A program made the translations under genes and the position numbers. From Symbiodinium natans (taxonomy: Eukaryota; Sar; Dinophyceae; Suessiales; Symbiodiniaceae): a stretch of DNA of 64,000 bases. Below the pieces are notes generated by a model that made no database searches, was not told the DNA's origin, and was given only the letters and a program-made list of their open reading frames with translations. Shown in pieces: positions 41,757 through 52,496 of this stretch (position 1 is the stretch's first letter; every line of letters begins with the position of its first letter). The stretch spans positions 490,001 through 554,000 of the forward strand of contig CAJNDS010001680.1 in assembly GCA_905221605.1 (NCBI GenBank), written 5' to 3'.

Positions 41757-42046
41757 ATGCCATACCCACAGAGTGCCCACGCACCGTTGGGCCTCTGCAC
41801 ACCGTTGGCCGGGTGTGGGGCGCGATTGCAAGTCCACTCACCGGGTTAGCCCGAGGGCAGCATGCGGCCCCCCATCAGCGCGCGCCGTGCCCGTGTGAGC
41901 GGCCGGGAGTCTGAGGCCAACCCACCAAGGTGCAGCTGGTGGATGACAATGAGACGATGCGCTAAGGTGCTCATTGGGCTCCCGTTGTCACCGGATCTTC
42001 TTGGGTCCTACCAGTTCGACCCGGGAAGGTTGAAAGTGGGGAGGCC
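41757..42046. repeat. Dispersed repeat, copy 2
   Basis: Same ends and core as copy 1, about 80-90% alike by eye; preceded by a CCCTAAA array. Confidence 0.85.
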
Positions 42047-42537
42047 CTCAACCCTAAACCCTAAACCCTAGACCTAAGATCAAATAGCCCGGTTCGGCAT
42101 AGTATAGGATGCCCAGCAGTACCATACTCCCTTTTTCGGGGGAATGGCGCTGCCTGAGCCACCGCGGGGTTGTGCTGGTGCCAACTGGGTCCTTGTTGGC
42201 TTTAGTTTTGCATGTTTCATCATATACAGCCAATAAGGATTAACATGACAGATGATATGTTGTCATACAACCCCAACAAGGACCCAAGTCAACTCATTAA
42301 CTCACCGTGGAACTGGGCGGGTGGGTGGGGCTTCGTCACCTGCATGCCAGGCGCAAGGCGACTCAGGCATGTACCCTTGCTTGGATCCTGAGTAGTGTTT
42401 CTTAGTTTCTTAGGGGCATACCTCAGTTTCGCTTTAAAACACTAAAATATACTGGCTACAAAGTTAGGTACCCAACACAAGGAACTATTTTTGGGTGGCA
42501 TGAAAGCCAGCGCAGAGAGCGCCTGTGTGAACTGCCA

Positions 42538-42826
42538 TGTCGGATGCCCTACCCGCAAAGTGCCCGAGCATCGTGGGGCCTTTGCACACCGTTGGCCGGG
42601 TGTGGGGCGTGCTGGCGTCAAGAACCTCCGGCACCTGCGACCCAGACAGGCGCAGCATGTCCGAGGTATCCGTGGTCCATGACAGCCCAGGAGTCTGAGG
42701 CCAACCCACCACCGGTGCACTGGTGGATGACAATGAGACGATGCGCTAACGTGCTCATTGGGCTCCTGGCGTGACTGGCGCATCTTCTTGAGTCCTGTGA
42801 CCGGGAAGCCCGAGGGGAGGCCGCGG
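42538..42826. repeat. Dispersed repeat, copy 3
   Basis: Same family. Between copies 2 and 3 lies a further inverted-repeat element (GGGTCCTTGTTGG...CCAACAAGGACCC, about 42189-42294). No supported exon in 41620-43020. Confidence 0.85.
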
Positions 42827-42868
42827 GGTGTCTGTCGACTCGTCCATGTTATTTCGAAGGCGCGGAGC

Positions 42869-43012
42869 TACTTGGAGGTTCATGGGTAGTTACTATAAGT
42901 AGGGTTATAAGTACCCTAAAATAGGGTTGTATGTATAGTTATCACACTTATATCCCTAAATCCCTGCTCTTACTTATATCCATACTTATATCTACCCATG
43001 AACCTCCAAGCA
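42869..43012. mobile_element. MITE-like element, family A
   Basis: TIR TACTTGGAGGTTCATGGGTA with partner TACCCATGAACCTCCAAG; inserted 12 bp before a candidate exon. Degenerate copies at 61758-61888 and 62618-62727. Confidence 0.75.
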
Positions 43013-43024
43013 GGCCACTTGCAG

Positions 43025-43087
43025 CATTCCCGAATGCATCTGCCATCCGGATTCGCCCTTCAGGGCCATGCGTGGGAGCTTCCCGAG
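43025..43087 (+). CDS. Candidate exon
   Basis: Acceptor CTTGCAG; HSRMHLPSGFALQGHAWELP then E, phase 0; ends at GGTTTAGG. Follows a MITE-like element by 12 bp. Confidence 0.55.
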
Positions 43088-43140
43088 GGTTTAGGATTTA
43101 GGGTTTAGGGTTTAGGGTTTAAGGTTTAGGGTTGCAGAAG

Positions 43141-43199
43141 GAGCGTGGGATCGTTGGGATGATCCCATCGCTCTTGCGTGTTGCGCGTATTGTGTCATG
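43141..43199 (+). CDS. Candidate exon
   Basis: Acceptor GCAGAAG|G; ERGIVGMIPSLLRVARIVS; ends with a possible GA donor before the inverted-repeat element at about 43205. Confidence 0.5.
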
Positions 43200-43204
43200 G
43201 ACGA

Positions 43205-43365
43205 CCTGGGACTCTATTTTTCCTACAGTTTCGTAGTAGCTACCGTAGCTACCCTTAACTGGCAGGTACAACTTGGAATGTTCCCCCGGATGAGAATCCC
43301 TCTGAAGAACTGTCAGCATAAGGGGGAACGGTAGGTATGACCCATGAAACTGTAGGTAAAGAGGG
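43205..43365. mobile_element. MITE-like element, family F
   Basis: Starts CCTGGGACTCTATTTTTCCTACAGTTTC and ends with the inverted GAAACTGTAGGTAAAGAGGG. A second copy is at 39458-39545 with ends CCTGGGACTC / GAGTCCCAGG. Confidence 0.6.
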
Positions 43366-43605
43366 TTCGAGGGAAGTAAGCGCCCGACATCCTCGGTAGA
43401 CTGCAAGCCTCCGGTGACTCCAACGTCGCCAGCCAGGCTCAAAGACACACATCGGGTGGCGATCCCGAGTATCAACCCTCAACCCTGAACCCCAATTAGA
43501 CCCTAAACATCACTAAACCCTGAACCCTAAACCCTAAACCCTAAACCCTAAACCCTAAACCCTGACCCCCCCCCCCCCTAAAGCCTCAACGGTTGATCTT
43601 TGAAG

Positions 43606-43696
43606 GTTGCATCGGTGGAGCACCGTGGCGGCAATGCACCGCGCAGAGGGCAATGGAAAGTTGCATTTGCGAAGATCAGGGCCTAGCGAGATTCAG
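43606..43696 (+). CDS. Candidate exon
   Basis: Acceptor TTTGAAG|G, consensus donor TTCAG|GTTTTT. Reads LHRWSTVAAMHRAEGNGKLH then LRRSGPSEIQ; other frames stop or are shorter. Confidence 0.5.
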
Positions 43697-44544
43697 GTTT
43701 TTTGGGGTTTAGTTTAGGGTTTAGGGTTTAGGGTGTAGAGTTTAGGGTTTAGGGTTTAGGGTTTAGGGTTTTAGGATTTAGGCTTTTAGGGTTTAGGGGA
43801 AAGGGTTTCAGGGTTTTAGGGTTTTAGGGCTTTAGGGTTTTAGGGTTTTGGGGTTTTGGGGTTTTGGGGTTTTGGGGTTTTGGGGTTTTGGGGTTTTAGG
43901 GTTTTAGGGTTTTCAGGTTTTTCAGGGTTAGGGGTTGGAGGGTTTAGGGTTGAGGGTTTAGGGTTTTAGGGTTTTTGGGGTTAGGGTTGGAGGGTTTAGG
44001 TTTTAGGGTTAAGGGCGTAAGTTTCCTGGAGTGCGCTCACGCGGGATACTTGCGGATGATGCGGCATTGGTGCTTGTATCCCCTAAAGGAAAACTCTGTG
44101 GTACTTTACTGTAACTTTAGATCCTTACCGTTTTTGGGTTTATTGGGTTTCTTATTCAGGCAGCTAAAAGTTTAATTTATAGCTACCCTCCTGAGTGCAG
44201 CCAAGAAAACTGGCGATTGAGTTCAGATCCCATCTCTCGGGCTTGTGAAAGCTTAAACCCGAAGCCCTAAGCCCCTAGCCCCGAAACCCTAAACCCCAAA
44301 CCTTAAACTCTAAAGCCCTAAACCCTAAACCCCAGACCCTAAACCCCTAAGCCCTAGACTTTAGTAAGCCCGAAACCCCAAACCCCAAACCCCCAAACCC
44401 CCAAACCCCCCAAACCCCCAAACCCCCAAACCCCCCAAACCCCCAAACCCCCAAACGCCCAAACGCCCAAACCCCCCAACCCCCCAAACCCCCAAACCCC
44501 CAAACCCCAAACCCCCAAAACCGCTGAGCTCTTCGACTTTTGAG

Positions 44545-44604
44545 AAGCCGAGGCAGTCCGCCGAGATCGTCGCCGCTTGGGAGGCTTGGCTTGCCTCAAA
44601 CCTG
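44545..44604 (+). CDS. Candidate exon
   Basis: Acceptor TTTTGAG; KPRQSAEIVAAWEAWLASNL, phase 0 to 0; donor CTG|GTGATC (reading also stays open beyond). Confidence 0.5.
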
Positions 44605-44874
44605 GTGATCTCTTCCTGCCGTCGGATTCTTGGGCTCAACCCTACACCCTGGAGGCTCTTATATTTTGGGTGTAGGGTTTCAGGGTTCAGGGTTTTAGGG
44701 TTTTAGGGTTTTTAGGGTTTAGGGTTTTAGGGTTAGAGTACATACTTGGGCCCCAAAGTTACTAGATGGGAGCGGCTTTAAGGCTCACGTGTATTATGCT
44801 TACGTGTATTATGCTATGTAGGTACATGGACCCTTGGGGAGAATGAGGAGAATGAGATGACAAATAGGACCCAG

Positions 44875-44990
44875 ACTAGGCCCTTATATTCCAGTTTTTG
44901 ATAAGGGAGCTTGGGTTGCCGTGCAAGCCTATAATTAGCCCCCTTGAAACGTATGCGTTTTTTTTTTCCTAGGTTACTCTCAGGGTCTAG
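44875..44990. mobile_element. MITE-like element, family B
   Basis: TAGGACCCAGACTAGGCCC...CTAGGTTACTCTCAGGGTCTAG. Confidence 0.7.
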
Positions 44991-45325
44991 GCACAGTTAA
45001 GGCCAAGATCCCAAACCCCCAAACCCTCAACCTTCAACCCAGAACCCTCAACTTAAAGCTCTCAACCCTAAACCCTAAACCCTAAACCCTGAACCCTGAA
45101 GCCTGAACCCTAAACCCTAAACCCTAAAACCCTAAGCCGTCAACCCTAAACCCGACCTAAACCTTAGACATGCTGCACCCAAAGGCTCTTATGCAGTACT
45201 AGAATCCCCTACAACGATCCTAAAAAAGGAACTACGTTGAAGCCTGCAGGTAGTTTCGGGTCATTAACCCCTAAACCCGAAACCCGAAACCCTAAACCCT
45301 GAACCCTAAACCGTGGCTGCACCAG

Positions 45326-45373
45326 CAGCTGCTCGTCATGCCTGATACAGTCTACCCCGAACTTCCCATATTG
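45326..45373 (+). CDS. Candidate exon
   Basis: Acceptor GCACCAG; QLLVMPDTVYPELPIL; donor TTG|GTTCTT just before a roughly 100-bp inverted-repeat element. Confidence 0.4.
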
Positions 45374-45472
45374 GTTCTTAGTAGGGCTCCAGGGAATTCG
45401 GCCCCCTACAGGACCCCTTAAAGGGTATACACAGTGTTTTTTGTAACCGAATTCCCTGCTACTAGGAATCAG

Positions 45473-45514
45473 AGTGTTCCAATGCCCTTCGAAGTCATCC
45501 TCGGGAACTTGTGG
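45473..45514 (+). CDS. Candidate exon
   Basis: Acceptor GAATCAG just after that inverted-repeat element; SVPMPFEVILGNLW. All three frames are open; this one keeps the phase. Confidence 0.4.
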
Positions 45515-45925
45515 GGGGGTTTAGGGTTTAGGGTTTAGGGTTTAGGGTTTACATCCCCCAACAGAGGAGCATCTCCCTAAACCCTAAACAACAACGTAAG
45601 CCCCGAAGCTCGAACGCGCTCCCTGAACCCCGAAGCTGTAATTTTGTAAGAAAGAACTTAGCCCTAAACTCTGAGCTCTCAACTTGGGATGTTCCACCGT
45701 AACAGTTCTTAGTAGGGATTGCAGTACCCCCTATGTCAGTCCCCATTAAGGACTGTATGAGGGGGAACATCCCAACCCTCAACCCTCAACCCTAGAAACC
45801 CTCAACCCTCAAACCCCCAACCCGAAAACCCCAAACCCTAAACCCTAAAAACCTGAACCCTAAATCCCTACAAACCCTAAAAACTCTAGAAACCCTGAAA
45901 ACCCTGAAAGCCCGGCAGCCGGGAG

Positions 45926-46000
45926 GTGCGGAACTTGATGAAGCAAAGCCTGGTCGCCGGGGGCCTCGGCGGGGTTAAGGAAGTCTGCGGGGAGCTTTGC
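45926..46000 (+). CDS. Candidate exon
   Basis: Acceptor CCGGGAG|G; VRNLMKQSLVAGGLGGVKEV then CGELC; donor TGC|GTTTAGGG at the array edge. Confidence 0.6.
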
Positions 46001-46066
46001 GTTTAGGGCTTAGAGGCTTAGGGTTTAGGATTCAGGGTTTAGGGTATAAGGTGTAAGGGTATAAAG

Positions 46067-46114
46067 AAGTTTTTGCGGGATTTGTTCGGGCCTGCATGTC
46101 GAGTCGCCCTGAGG
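46067..46114 (+). CDS. Candidate exon
   Basis: Acceptor ATAAAG; KFLRDLFGPACRVALR; donor GAGG|GTGAGG. Confidence 0.55.
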
Positions 46115-46180
46115 GTGAGGGCGTTCAGTTGCGGGGAACCCTAGACCCTAAACTCCTTTGGGTAAAGCGGTTTTCTTCAG

Positions 46181-46250
46181 AGGACACAGAGGATGTCTCG
46201 CGAAGATCCTAATAAGGTTCTAGATAGACAGAAGAGTGAGGGCATTAAAG
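46181..46250 (+). CDS. Candidate exon
   Basis: Strong acceptor TTTTCTTCAG and perfect donor AAAG|GTAAGG. Reads RTQRMSREDPNKVLDRQKSE then GIK. Frame continuation requires AAA|GGTAAG or an intron ending AGG. Confidence 0.6.
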
Positions 46251-46599
46251 GTAAGGGAAGCGTGGGGTACAGGGGGTTCTCACTGTCTATAGCCAAACCC
46301 CCCCCCCCACCTTTTTGAAACATGCCAGCAAGGAATGAAGTCCAAAGCACTATATACAGATGCCTATGAACCATAAGAACCAAAGCCCTACGGCCAAAGC
46401 CCTCTAAATGCCTCTGAACCATAAAGCTCAAAGAAGGCTTACACCCTAAACCCCTAAACCCGGAACCCTAAACCCCTAAACCCTAAACCCGAAACTCTAA
46501 ACCCTAAACCCTAAACCTCCAAACCCTAAAACCTCTCTTTCCATATGTATTTAAACATTAATGACCCCAGCGGGCGGCAAAATTTCAGGCAAATTTGCG

Positions 46600-46740
46600 T
46601 CACTTTTGCCTGTTCGTGGGCATTGGCCCTGGTTCGTGGGCAAATTTGCCTCCTGTTTGCCTGGTTCGTGGGCATTTGCCTGGTTCGTGGGCATTTGGCA
46701 TTTTGCCTGGCAAATTTGCCTGCTTCGTGGGCACCGCCCT
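46600..46740. repeat. Minisatellite of TTCGTGGGCATTTGCCTGG units
   Basis: Six or more units of about 19-25 bp, then a C-rich tract (46735-46800). Frames here are open on both strands because of the repeat. Confidence 0.85.
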
Positions 46741-46875
46741 CCCCGCCCTCCCCCCACCCCCCCCACCCCCTCCCCCCGCTTCCCCCCTCCCCCCGCGCCC
46801 AGCAGGACTGCCTGGTTTGGGGATGCCAATGTTTGTCGGTTCTGGTTCATGATTTGTCCTGAGACAAAGTGAGGT

Positions 46876-46980
46876 CGACAACTCCGTTCTTTTGATAATA
46901 AAACCATGATCTTTTCCTATGTTGTGGGGTCGACAACTCCGTTCTTTTGATAAATACAACTATGATATTGTCCTATGTTG
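46876..46980. repeat. Tandem duplication, about 51 bp
   Basis: GGTCGACAACTCCGTTCTTT is repeated at 46876 and 46927, each followed by GATAA..., TATGAT or CATGAT and CCTATGTTG. Confidence 0.85.
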
Positions 46981-47136
46981 GGGATCCAAAGGGTAGGTGG
47001 GTAGATTTTCGATATCAGAGTAGCGAGCGAGCTTGACTAGTAAATGCTTGAACTTGAGATGCTGAACCCTAAACCCTAAACCCTAAGCCCTAAGCCCTAA
47101 ACCCTAAACCCCTCAACCCTAAACCCGAACAAAAAG

Positions 47137-47195
47137 GTGGCCTACCAACGTCTGCTCCTGGATGCGGCGCGGTCAGGGTCTCGAAAAGACTTAAG
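47137..47195 (+). CDS. Candidate exon
   Basis: Acceptor AAAAAG|G; VAYQRLLLDAARSGSRKDL; GC donor after TTAAG; carried bases complete Arg in the next exon. Confidence 0.6.
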
Positions 47196-47390
47196 GCTAG
47201 GGTTTAGGGTTTAGGGCTAGGGTTTAGGGTTGAGGGTTTAGAGTTTAGAGCTAGGGCTTAGGGCTTAGGGCTTGGGGCTTGGGGCTTGGGGCTAGGGGTT
47301 TATGGGCTTAGGGTTCAGGATTTCGGGTGCTAGGGGGTCCTCAACAAGGTCCCCGTTCCCCCTTAGACCCCCTAGCCCCTGAGCCCTCCA

Positions 47391-47497
47391 ACCCTAAACC
47401 CTAAACCCTAAACCCTAAACCCTAAACCCTAAACCCTAAACCCTAAACCCTAAACCCTAAACCCTAAACCCTAAACCCTAAACCCTAAACCCTAAAC
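47391..47497. repeat. (CCCTAAA)n array
   Basis: About fifteen perfect heptamers; a further array at 47621-47713 beyond a family B element. Confidence 0.95.
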
Positions 47498-47506
47498 TCA
47501 ACCGAC

Positions 47507-47620
47507 CTAGGGTCCCAGAGTAGGCCTTATTCCATTTTTTATGGTTTTAGGTTCCTTTATCGCCCCCATGTGCACCAAAAAAGGGCACCCTTATTATTCC
47601 TAGGTCACTCCTGAGTCTAG
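47507..47620. mobile_element. MITE-like element, family B
   Basis: CTAGGGTCCCAGAGTAGGCC...CTAGGTCACTCCTGAGTCTAG, sitting between two CCCTAAA arrays. Confidence 0.7.
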
Positions 47621-47732
47621 CCCTAAACCCTAAACCCTAAACCCTAAACCCTAAACCCTAAACCCTAAACCCTAAACCCTAAACCCTAAACCCTAAACCC
47701 TAAACCCTAAACCCCCTGTGGGAACCGCCAAG

Positions 47733-47832
47733 GTCCCTGGTCCACGTCCGCCTGGCGCCGCAGGCTCCGCGGAAGCCGAATCCGCCGCCGCCCGCGGCCT
47801 CTGTGGCAGCTGGTGCCGGGCTCGGCTTTGGG
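47733..47832 (+). CDS. Candidate exon
   Basis: Acceptor GCCAAG|G; SLVHVRLAPQAPRKPNPPPP then AASVAAGAGLGFG; donor GGG|GTTTAG. CCCTAAA array left, TTTAGGG right. Confidence 0.6.
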
Positions 47833-48311
47833 GTTTAGGGTTTAGGGTTTGGGGTTTAGGGTTTAGGGTTTAGGGTTTGGGGTTTAGGGTTTAGGTTTGG
47901 GGTTTAGGGTTTAGGTTTGAGGTTTAGGGTTTAGGGTTTGGGGTTTGGGGTTTGAGGTTTAGGGTTTGGGGTTTCGGGTTTAGGGTTTGGGGTTTGGGGT
48001 TTAGGCTTTAGGGTTTTGGGTTTGGGGTTTGGGGTTTAGGGTTTGGGGGTTGGTGGTTGGAGGTTGGGGTTTGGGGTTTGGGGTTTGGGGTTTAGGTTTG
48101 GGGTTTAGGTTTGGGGTTTAGGGTTTGGGGTTTAGGGTTTAGGGTTTGGGGTTTACGGTTTAGGGTTTGAGGTTTGGGGTTTTAGGGTTCGGGGTTGGGG
48201 GTTTAGGGTCTGGGTTTGGGGCTTGGGGCTTGGTTTGGGGTTTGGGGGTTGGGGTTTGGGGTTTGGGGTTTGGGGTTTGGGGTGTTCCAAGCACCTTCGT
48301 CGGGTCGCCAG

Positions 48312-48390
48312 TATGCTTTGAACCCTAAACTTTCCGAACTCAATCAATGCAAAGGAAAGCACATGCGGGGGCTTTTTGGGCGGAGTCCTG
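48312..48390 (+). CDS. Candidate exon
   Basis: Acceptor TCGCCAG; YALNPKLSELNQCKGKHMRG then LFGRSP; donor CCTG|GTTTAG. Confidence 0.5.
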
Positions 48391-48765
48391 GTTTAGGGCT
48401 GACCTGTATCTCCAACTACCTAGTGGTATATAGTTGCTTTAGATTGTGGGTTTGGCATGTAGAACGTTGGGTATGTAAAGCCCTGGGTAGTTTCACTTAC
48501 TCGGAGGTCTTTAGGGTTGAGGATTTCGGGGTGTAGGCTTCTGGCTTTTGGGTCACCTAGAGTAGTAGCGGCCTTCCTTGTCATCAGACTCACCTGATTT
48601 ACCTGGCTTACAAATAAACTGGTTATGAAGTACCCCTGAGCCCTAAACCCTAAACTCAACTAACCCTAACCCCTAAACCCTAACCCCCGAACCCTAAACC
48701 TTAAGGTTAAACCCTAAACCCTAAACCCTAAACCCTAAACCCTAAACCCTAAACCCTACTTCAAG

Positions 48766-48815
48766 CAGCTAATGTCCGGGGCCCGAAAGGCTCCTGAGCC
48801 CTCGGGAACTCTAAG
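48766..48815 (+). CDS. Candidate exon
   Basis: Acceptor CTTCAAG; QLMSGARKAPEPSGTL; consensus donor CTAAG|GTGTCC. Confidence 0.5.
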
Positions 48816-49351
48816 GTGTCCCTCAAACCTTCAAACCCCCAGCTCCTGAACCCCTAATCTTGGTCATAGTTGGGTAGCAATTTACATTTTTAAGGGTACT
48901 TAAACCCAGTAAGGAATAGAAATTCAAATTTGTAACACTATCCCAACAATGAACTATTTTTAAGCTTTCAAGAAACCTTAAAACCTCATTTCCTAAACCC
49001 GAAACCCTTAACTCTTGATCCTCAAAGAAACCCTCAAACCCCCAAACCCTAAACCCCTAAACCCTAAACCCCCAAAACCCACAAACCCTAAACCCTAAAC
49101 ACCCTATACCTATCTAAACCCCAGACCTATCTAAACCCTCAACCTATCTAAACCCTAAACCAATCTGAACCCTGAACCCTAAACCCTAACCCCTAACCCT
49201 AACCCCTAACCTAAACCCTAAACCCTAAACCCTAAACCCTAAACCCCAAATCCTAAATCCTAAACCCTGAACCCTAAACCCTGAACCCTAAACCCTAAAC
49301 CCTAAACCCTAAAACGTGCCAGCCTCAGGCCTTGAACCCTGCGGCCCCCAG

Positions 49352-49412
49352 CGGTCGGAAGTGCCCCGCTCCCCCGCAGCGGCGCACGAGCTCCAGCAGC
49401 CAGGCCTTGTGG
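49352..49412 (+). CDS. Candidate exon
   Basis: Acceptor GCCCCCAG; GRKCPAPPQRRTSSSSQALW; ends in GGGGTTTCGGG. The same frame is open upstream to 49330. Confidence 0.45.
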
Positions 49413-49873
49413 GGGTTTCGGGTTTTGGGGTTTAGGGTTGAGACGTTTAGGGTTTAGGGTTTAGGGTTTCAGTGGGTTGCAATAGAGAAACCCCAAACCC
49501 TACTAAGCCCTAAACCCGATAAACCCTGTAGACCCTACAGACCCTACAAACCCCACTAACGTGGGGCCTAACCCTAAACCCAAAACCCTACACTTCCCCC
49601 TAGACCTCCCAAGCTGGGCCCTGAACCCGAACTAAGCCCCAAAACCCAAACCCTCACGAAACCCAAAAATCCCTAAACCGTAAAGCCGTGAACCCTACAC
49701 CCCAAACCCTTAAACCCCAAACCCCTTAAACCCTAACCCCTAAACCCTAAACCCTAGCCCTAAACCCTAACCCCTAAACCCCTAAACCCTAAACCCTAAA
49801 CCCTAAACCCTAAACCCTAAACCCTAAACCCTAAACTGCACCTAAAAACCCGAAGCTGCAGTGTATGCGGGAG

Positions 49874-49959
49874 GTGCAGAAGCGGCCCCCGAGCTCCGCG
49901 CGCTGCCATTGGACTCCCCAGCGACAGTGCAGCCTGTCTCTATTGTTCCCACTAAATTG
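49874..49959 (+). CDS. Candidate exon
   Basis: Acceptor GCGGGAG|G; AEAAPELRALPLDSPATVQP then VSIVPTKL; ends at GGTTTAGGG. Confidence 0.55.
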
Positions 49960-50187
49960 GGTTTAGGGTTTAGGGTTTAGGGTTTAGGGTTTAGGGTTTC
50001 AGGTTTGGGGTTTTGGGTTTGGGTCCAGGTTTAGGGAAACCCCAAACCCGTACCCGAAAATCCGAGGCAGGAGATTTCTTAGTAGAAGCCTTTTAGGTTT
50101 TGCTTCGGCCCCTGCCTTGCAACCTTAAACACTGAACCCTTGGCCTTACGAACCCAAAAGCTTGCCTTTCCTCGGTGACGTCAGCAG

Positions 50188-50222
50188 GGAGGTGTGTTGA
50201 CAAAAATGCAGATTTTTCATAA
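50188..50222 (+). CDS. Candidate exon
   Basis: Acceptor TCAGCAG|G, donor CATAA|GTCCTA; GGVLTKMQIFH, two bases completed as Lys by the next exon. Confidence 0.5.
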
Positions 50223-50441
50223 GTCCTAAGCCGTAAACCTAATTAAACCCTAAACCCACACCCTAAACCTTAACCCTAAACCCCTAAACCTAACCCTGCA
50301 AGCCCTATACCCTAAACGCTAAACCCTCAACCTAACCCTGTAAGCCCTACAAACCCTACACCCTAGCCCTAAACCCTAAACCTAACCTTTTCAGCCCTAA
50401 ACCCTAAACCCGAAGCTGACTTACTCCACCCCAGCTCCGAG

Positions 50442-50493
50442 GATCGTGGGCGCCCACCTCCTCCACATGCAAGACCTCCTTCGCGACCTCGAG
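50442..50493 (+). CDS. Candidate exon
   Basis: Acceptor CTCCGAG|G, donor CGAG|GTTTAGG at an array edge; IVGAHLLHMQDLLRDLE, an amphipathic helix. Confidence 0.6.
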
Positions 50494-50657
50494 GTTTAGG
50501 GTTTAGGGTTTAGGGGTTAAGGTTTAGGGTTTATCGGATTGAGGGCTTCTTATGGTTCAGGGCTATGGGCTGAGGGTGTAGGGCTTCGGGTTTGGGGTAT
50601 GCCCGGGTCTTTCTTTACATCGTGGCCCAGCTTCGGGATTTGGGGTCTCTGTTGCAG

Positions 50658-50696
50658 CACGCCCCCGAGAAAGTGGGGGGTCCCGACATAGGGCCG
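50658..50696 (+). CDS. Candidate exon
   Basis: Acceptor CTGTTGCAG, donor CCG|GTCTAGGG; HAPEKVGGPDIGP, phase 0 to 0. Confidence 0.55.
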
Positions 50697-50923
50697 GTCT
50701 AGGGTTTAGGGTTTTAGTAGTTTTATAAGGTTTAGGGTTTTAAGGTTTAGGGTTTTAGGGTTTTAGGGGTTTTAGGGTTTTAGGGTTTTAGGGCTTTAGG
50801 GTTTTAGGATTTTAGGGTTTTAAGGTGTAGGGTTTAGGGTATAGGGTTTAGGGTTAGGGGGGTTGGTGGTTCAGGGTTTGTGGTGTAGGGTTTGGGTCGG
50901 CCATATACAACCACCCAAAGCAG

Positions 50924-50996
50924 GCCCTCGGGCAACCGGCCCTTCGCATCTCAAGCCCCGCTAGCCACAAAGCAACCTACAAGCGCTCCCTACAAG
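50924..50996 (+). CDS. Candidate exon
   Basis: Acceptor AAAGCAG|G; ALGQPALRISSPASHKATYK then RSLQ; donor ACAAG|GCCC. Confidence 0.5.
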
Positions 50997-51140
50997 GCCC
51001 TTGACCAACCGTAAGCCCTAAACCCTAAACCCTAAACCCTAAACCCTAAACCCTAAGCCCTAAACTTGGTCCTAAACCTTAAACCCTAATCCCTATACCC
51101 TGAACCCTGAACCCAACTTTCCCCGTGACTTCAACAGTAG

Positions 51141-51182
51141 CTGAAGCCTGACTTGGACCACCTCTTAAGCCACTTAGGCCCG
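51141..51182 (+). CDS. Candidate exon
   Basis: Acceptor ACAGTAG; LKPDLDHLLSHLGP; donor CCG|GTTCTT. Confidence 0.4.
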
Positions 51183-51394
51183 GTTCTTGGCAACCCAGAC
51201 CCCGAACAAACCCTATGCCCAACCCTATATCCTAAGCCCTAAACGCTGAACCCTAAACCCTAAACCCTAAACCCTAAACCCTAAACCCTAGACCCTAGAC
51301 CCTAGACCCTAGACCCTAGACCCTAAACCCTAAACCCTAAACCCTAAACCCTAAACCCTAAAACCTCCCAACCCGACAAGCGCTCTGGCCACAG

Positions 51395-51490
51395 GCCCAG
51401 GGCCTTCAGCTCATCGAGCGCGAGGTGCTCGCCGACTCAGCGCCAGATTTGCTGCTAGGCCCGCGCATTGGCGCCTGGGCGACTTTAGGG
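51395..51490 (+). CDS. Candidate exon
   Basis: Acceptor GCCACAG|G; AQGLQLIEREVLADSAPDLL then LGPRIGAWATLG; donor GGG|GTTCCT. Confidence 0.6.
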
Positions 51491-51921
51491 GTTCCTGTGG
51501 GTTTAGGGTTTAGGGTTGAGGGTTGAGGGTTTAGGGTTTAATTAGGGTTTAGGGTTTAGGGTTTAGGGTTGGCACCTGATGCAAGGGAGTGGGATAAATC
51601 CCGGCTGACCACGGGTTCAAGCTTTTGTATGCTGTGAGGATTAGAGGTTGAGGGTCTTATAGGGGTTTGGGGTCTTAGAAGCTTAGAGGTTGAGGGTCTT
51701 AGGGGTTTAGGGTCTTAGAGGATTGGAGGTTGAGGGTTTTAGGGGTTTAGGGTCTTAGAGGATTAGAGGTTGAGGGTCTTAGGGGTTTAGGGTCTTAGAG
51801 GTTGAGGGCCTTAGATAGCGCGTCAGGGAAGAGGGTTCAGGGTCTGTAGGGTTTAGGGATCAGGTGGAACCCTCTGAGGTTTCAGGGTAAAGCCGCGGGC
51901 GAAACCTAGAGTGACACCCCG

Positions 51922-52038
51922 AACCCTAAACCCTAAACCCTAAACCCTAAACCCTAAACCCTAAACCCTAAACCCTAAACCCTAAACCCTAAACCCTAAA
52001 CCCTAAACCCTAAACCCTAAACCCTAAACCCTAAACCC
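51922..52038. repeat. (CCCTAAA)n array
   Basis: About sixteen perfect heptamers. An exon near 52060-52130 is likely but its frame is unresolved. Confidence 0.95.
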
Positions 52039-52496
52039 GAACCCCTGAGCCGCACGCCCCGAGGCGTCTTCCTACGAAGCCTGCACGTCATCTCCAGCCA
52101 GCACGCTGATCTTTGTGCTCCACGGCTTGGACCATGAACCCTAAAGCCCCAAAGCCCAGCAGTTTACCCTAAAACCTAGACCCTTAACCGTAAACCCTAA
52201 ACCCTAAACCGTAAACCCTAACTAACCCCTAAACCCTAAACCCTAAACCCTAAACCCTAAACCCTAAACCCTAAACCCTAAACCCTAAACCCTACACCCT
52301 AACCCCCCTCCCCCCCCGCCTGGAAGTAGTAGAAACTGAGCAAGACTCGTGCAAGCCAGCGCGGAACGCTATACTTAAAGATTTCCACCCTAAACCTCAT
52401 AGGCCCCAAGCCCGGAACTATAAGACAACCTGATAGGATCCCCCCCCCCCCCCCCCCCCCCAACTAACACCCCAAACCCTAAGTTCTATAAGCCGA

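Noticed and set aside
43119-43475. 118-codon minus-strand frame
   Set aside because: Crosses a MITE-like inverted repeat and two plus-strand exon candidates; no domain.
45316-45520. End of the window's host gene at a MITE
   Set aside because: Exon candidates continue in phase on both sides of the element.
46545-46959. Overlapping 100-120-codon frames on both strands
   Set aside because: Arise from the TTCGTGGGCATTTGCC minisatellite and C-rich tract.
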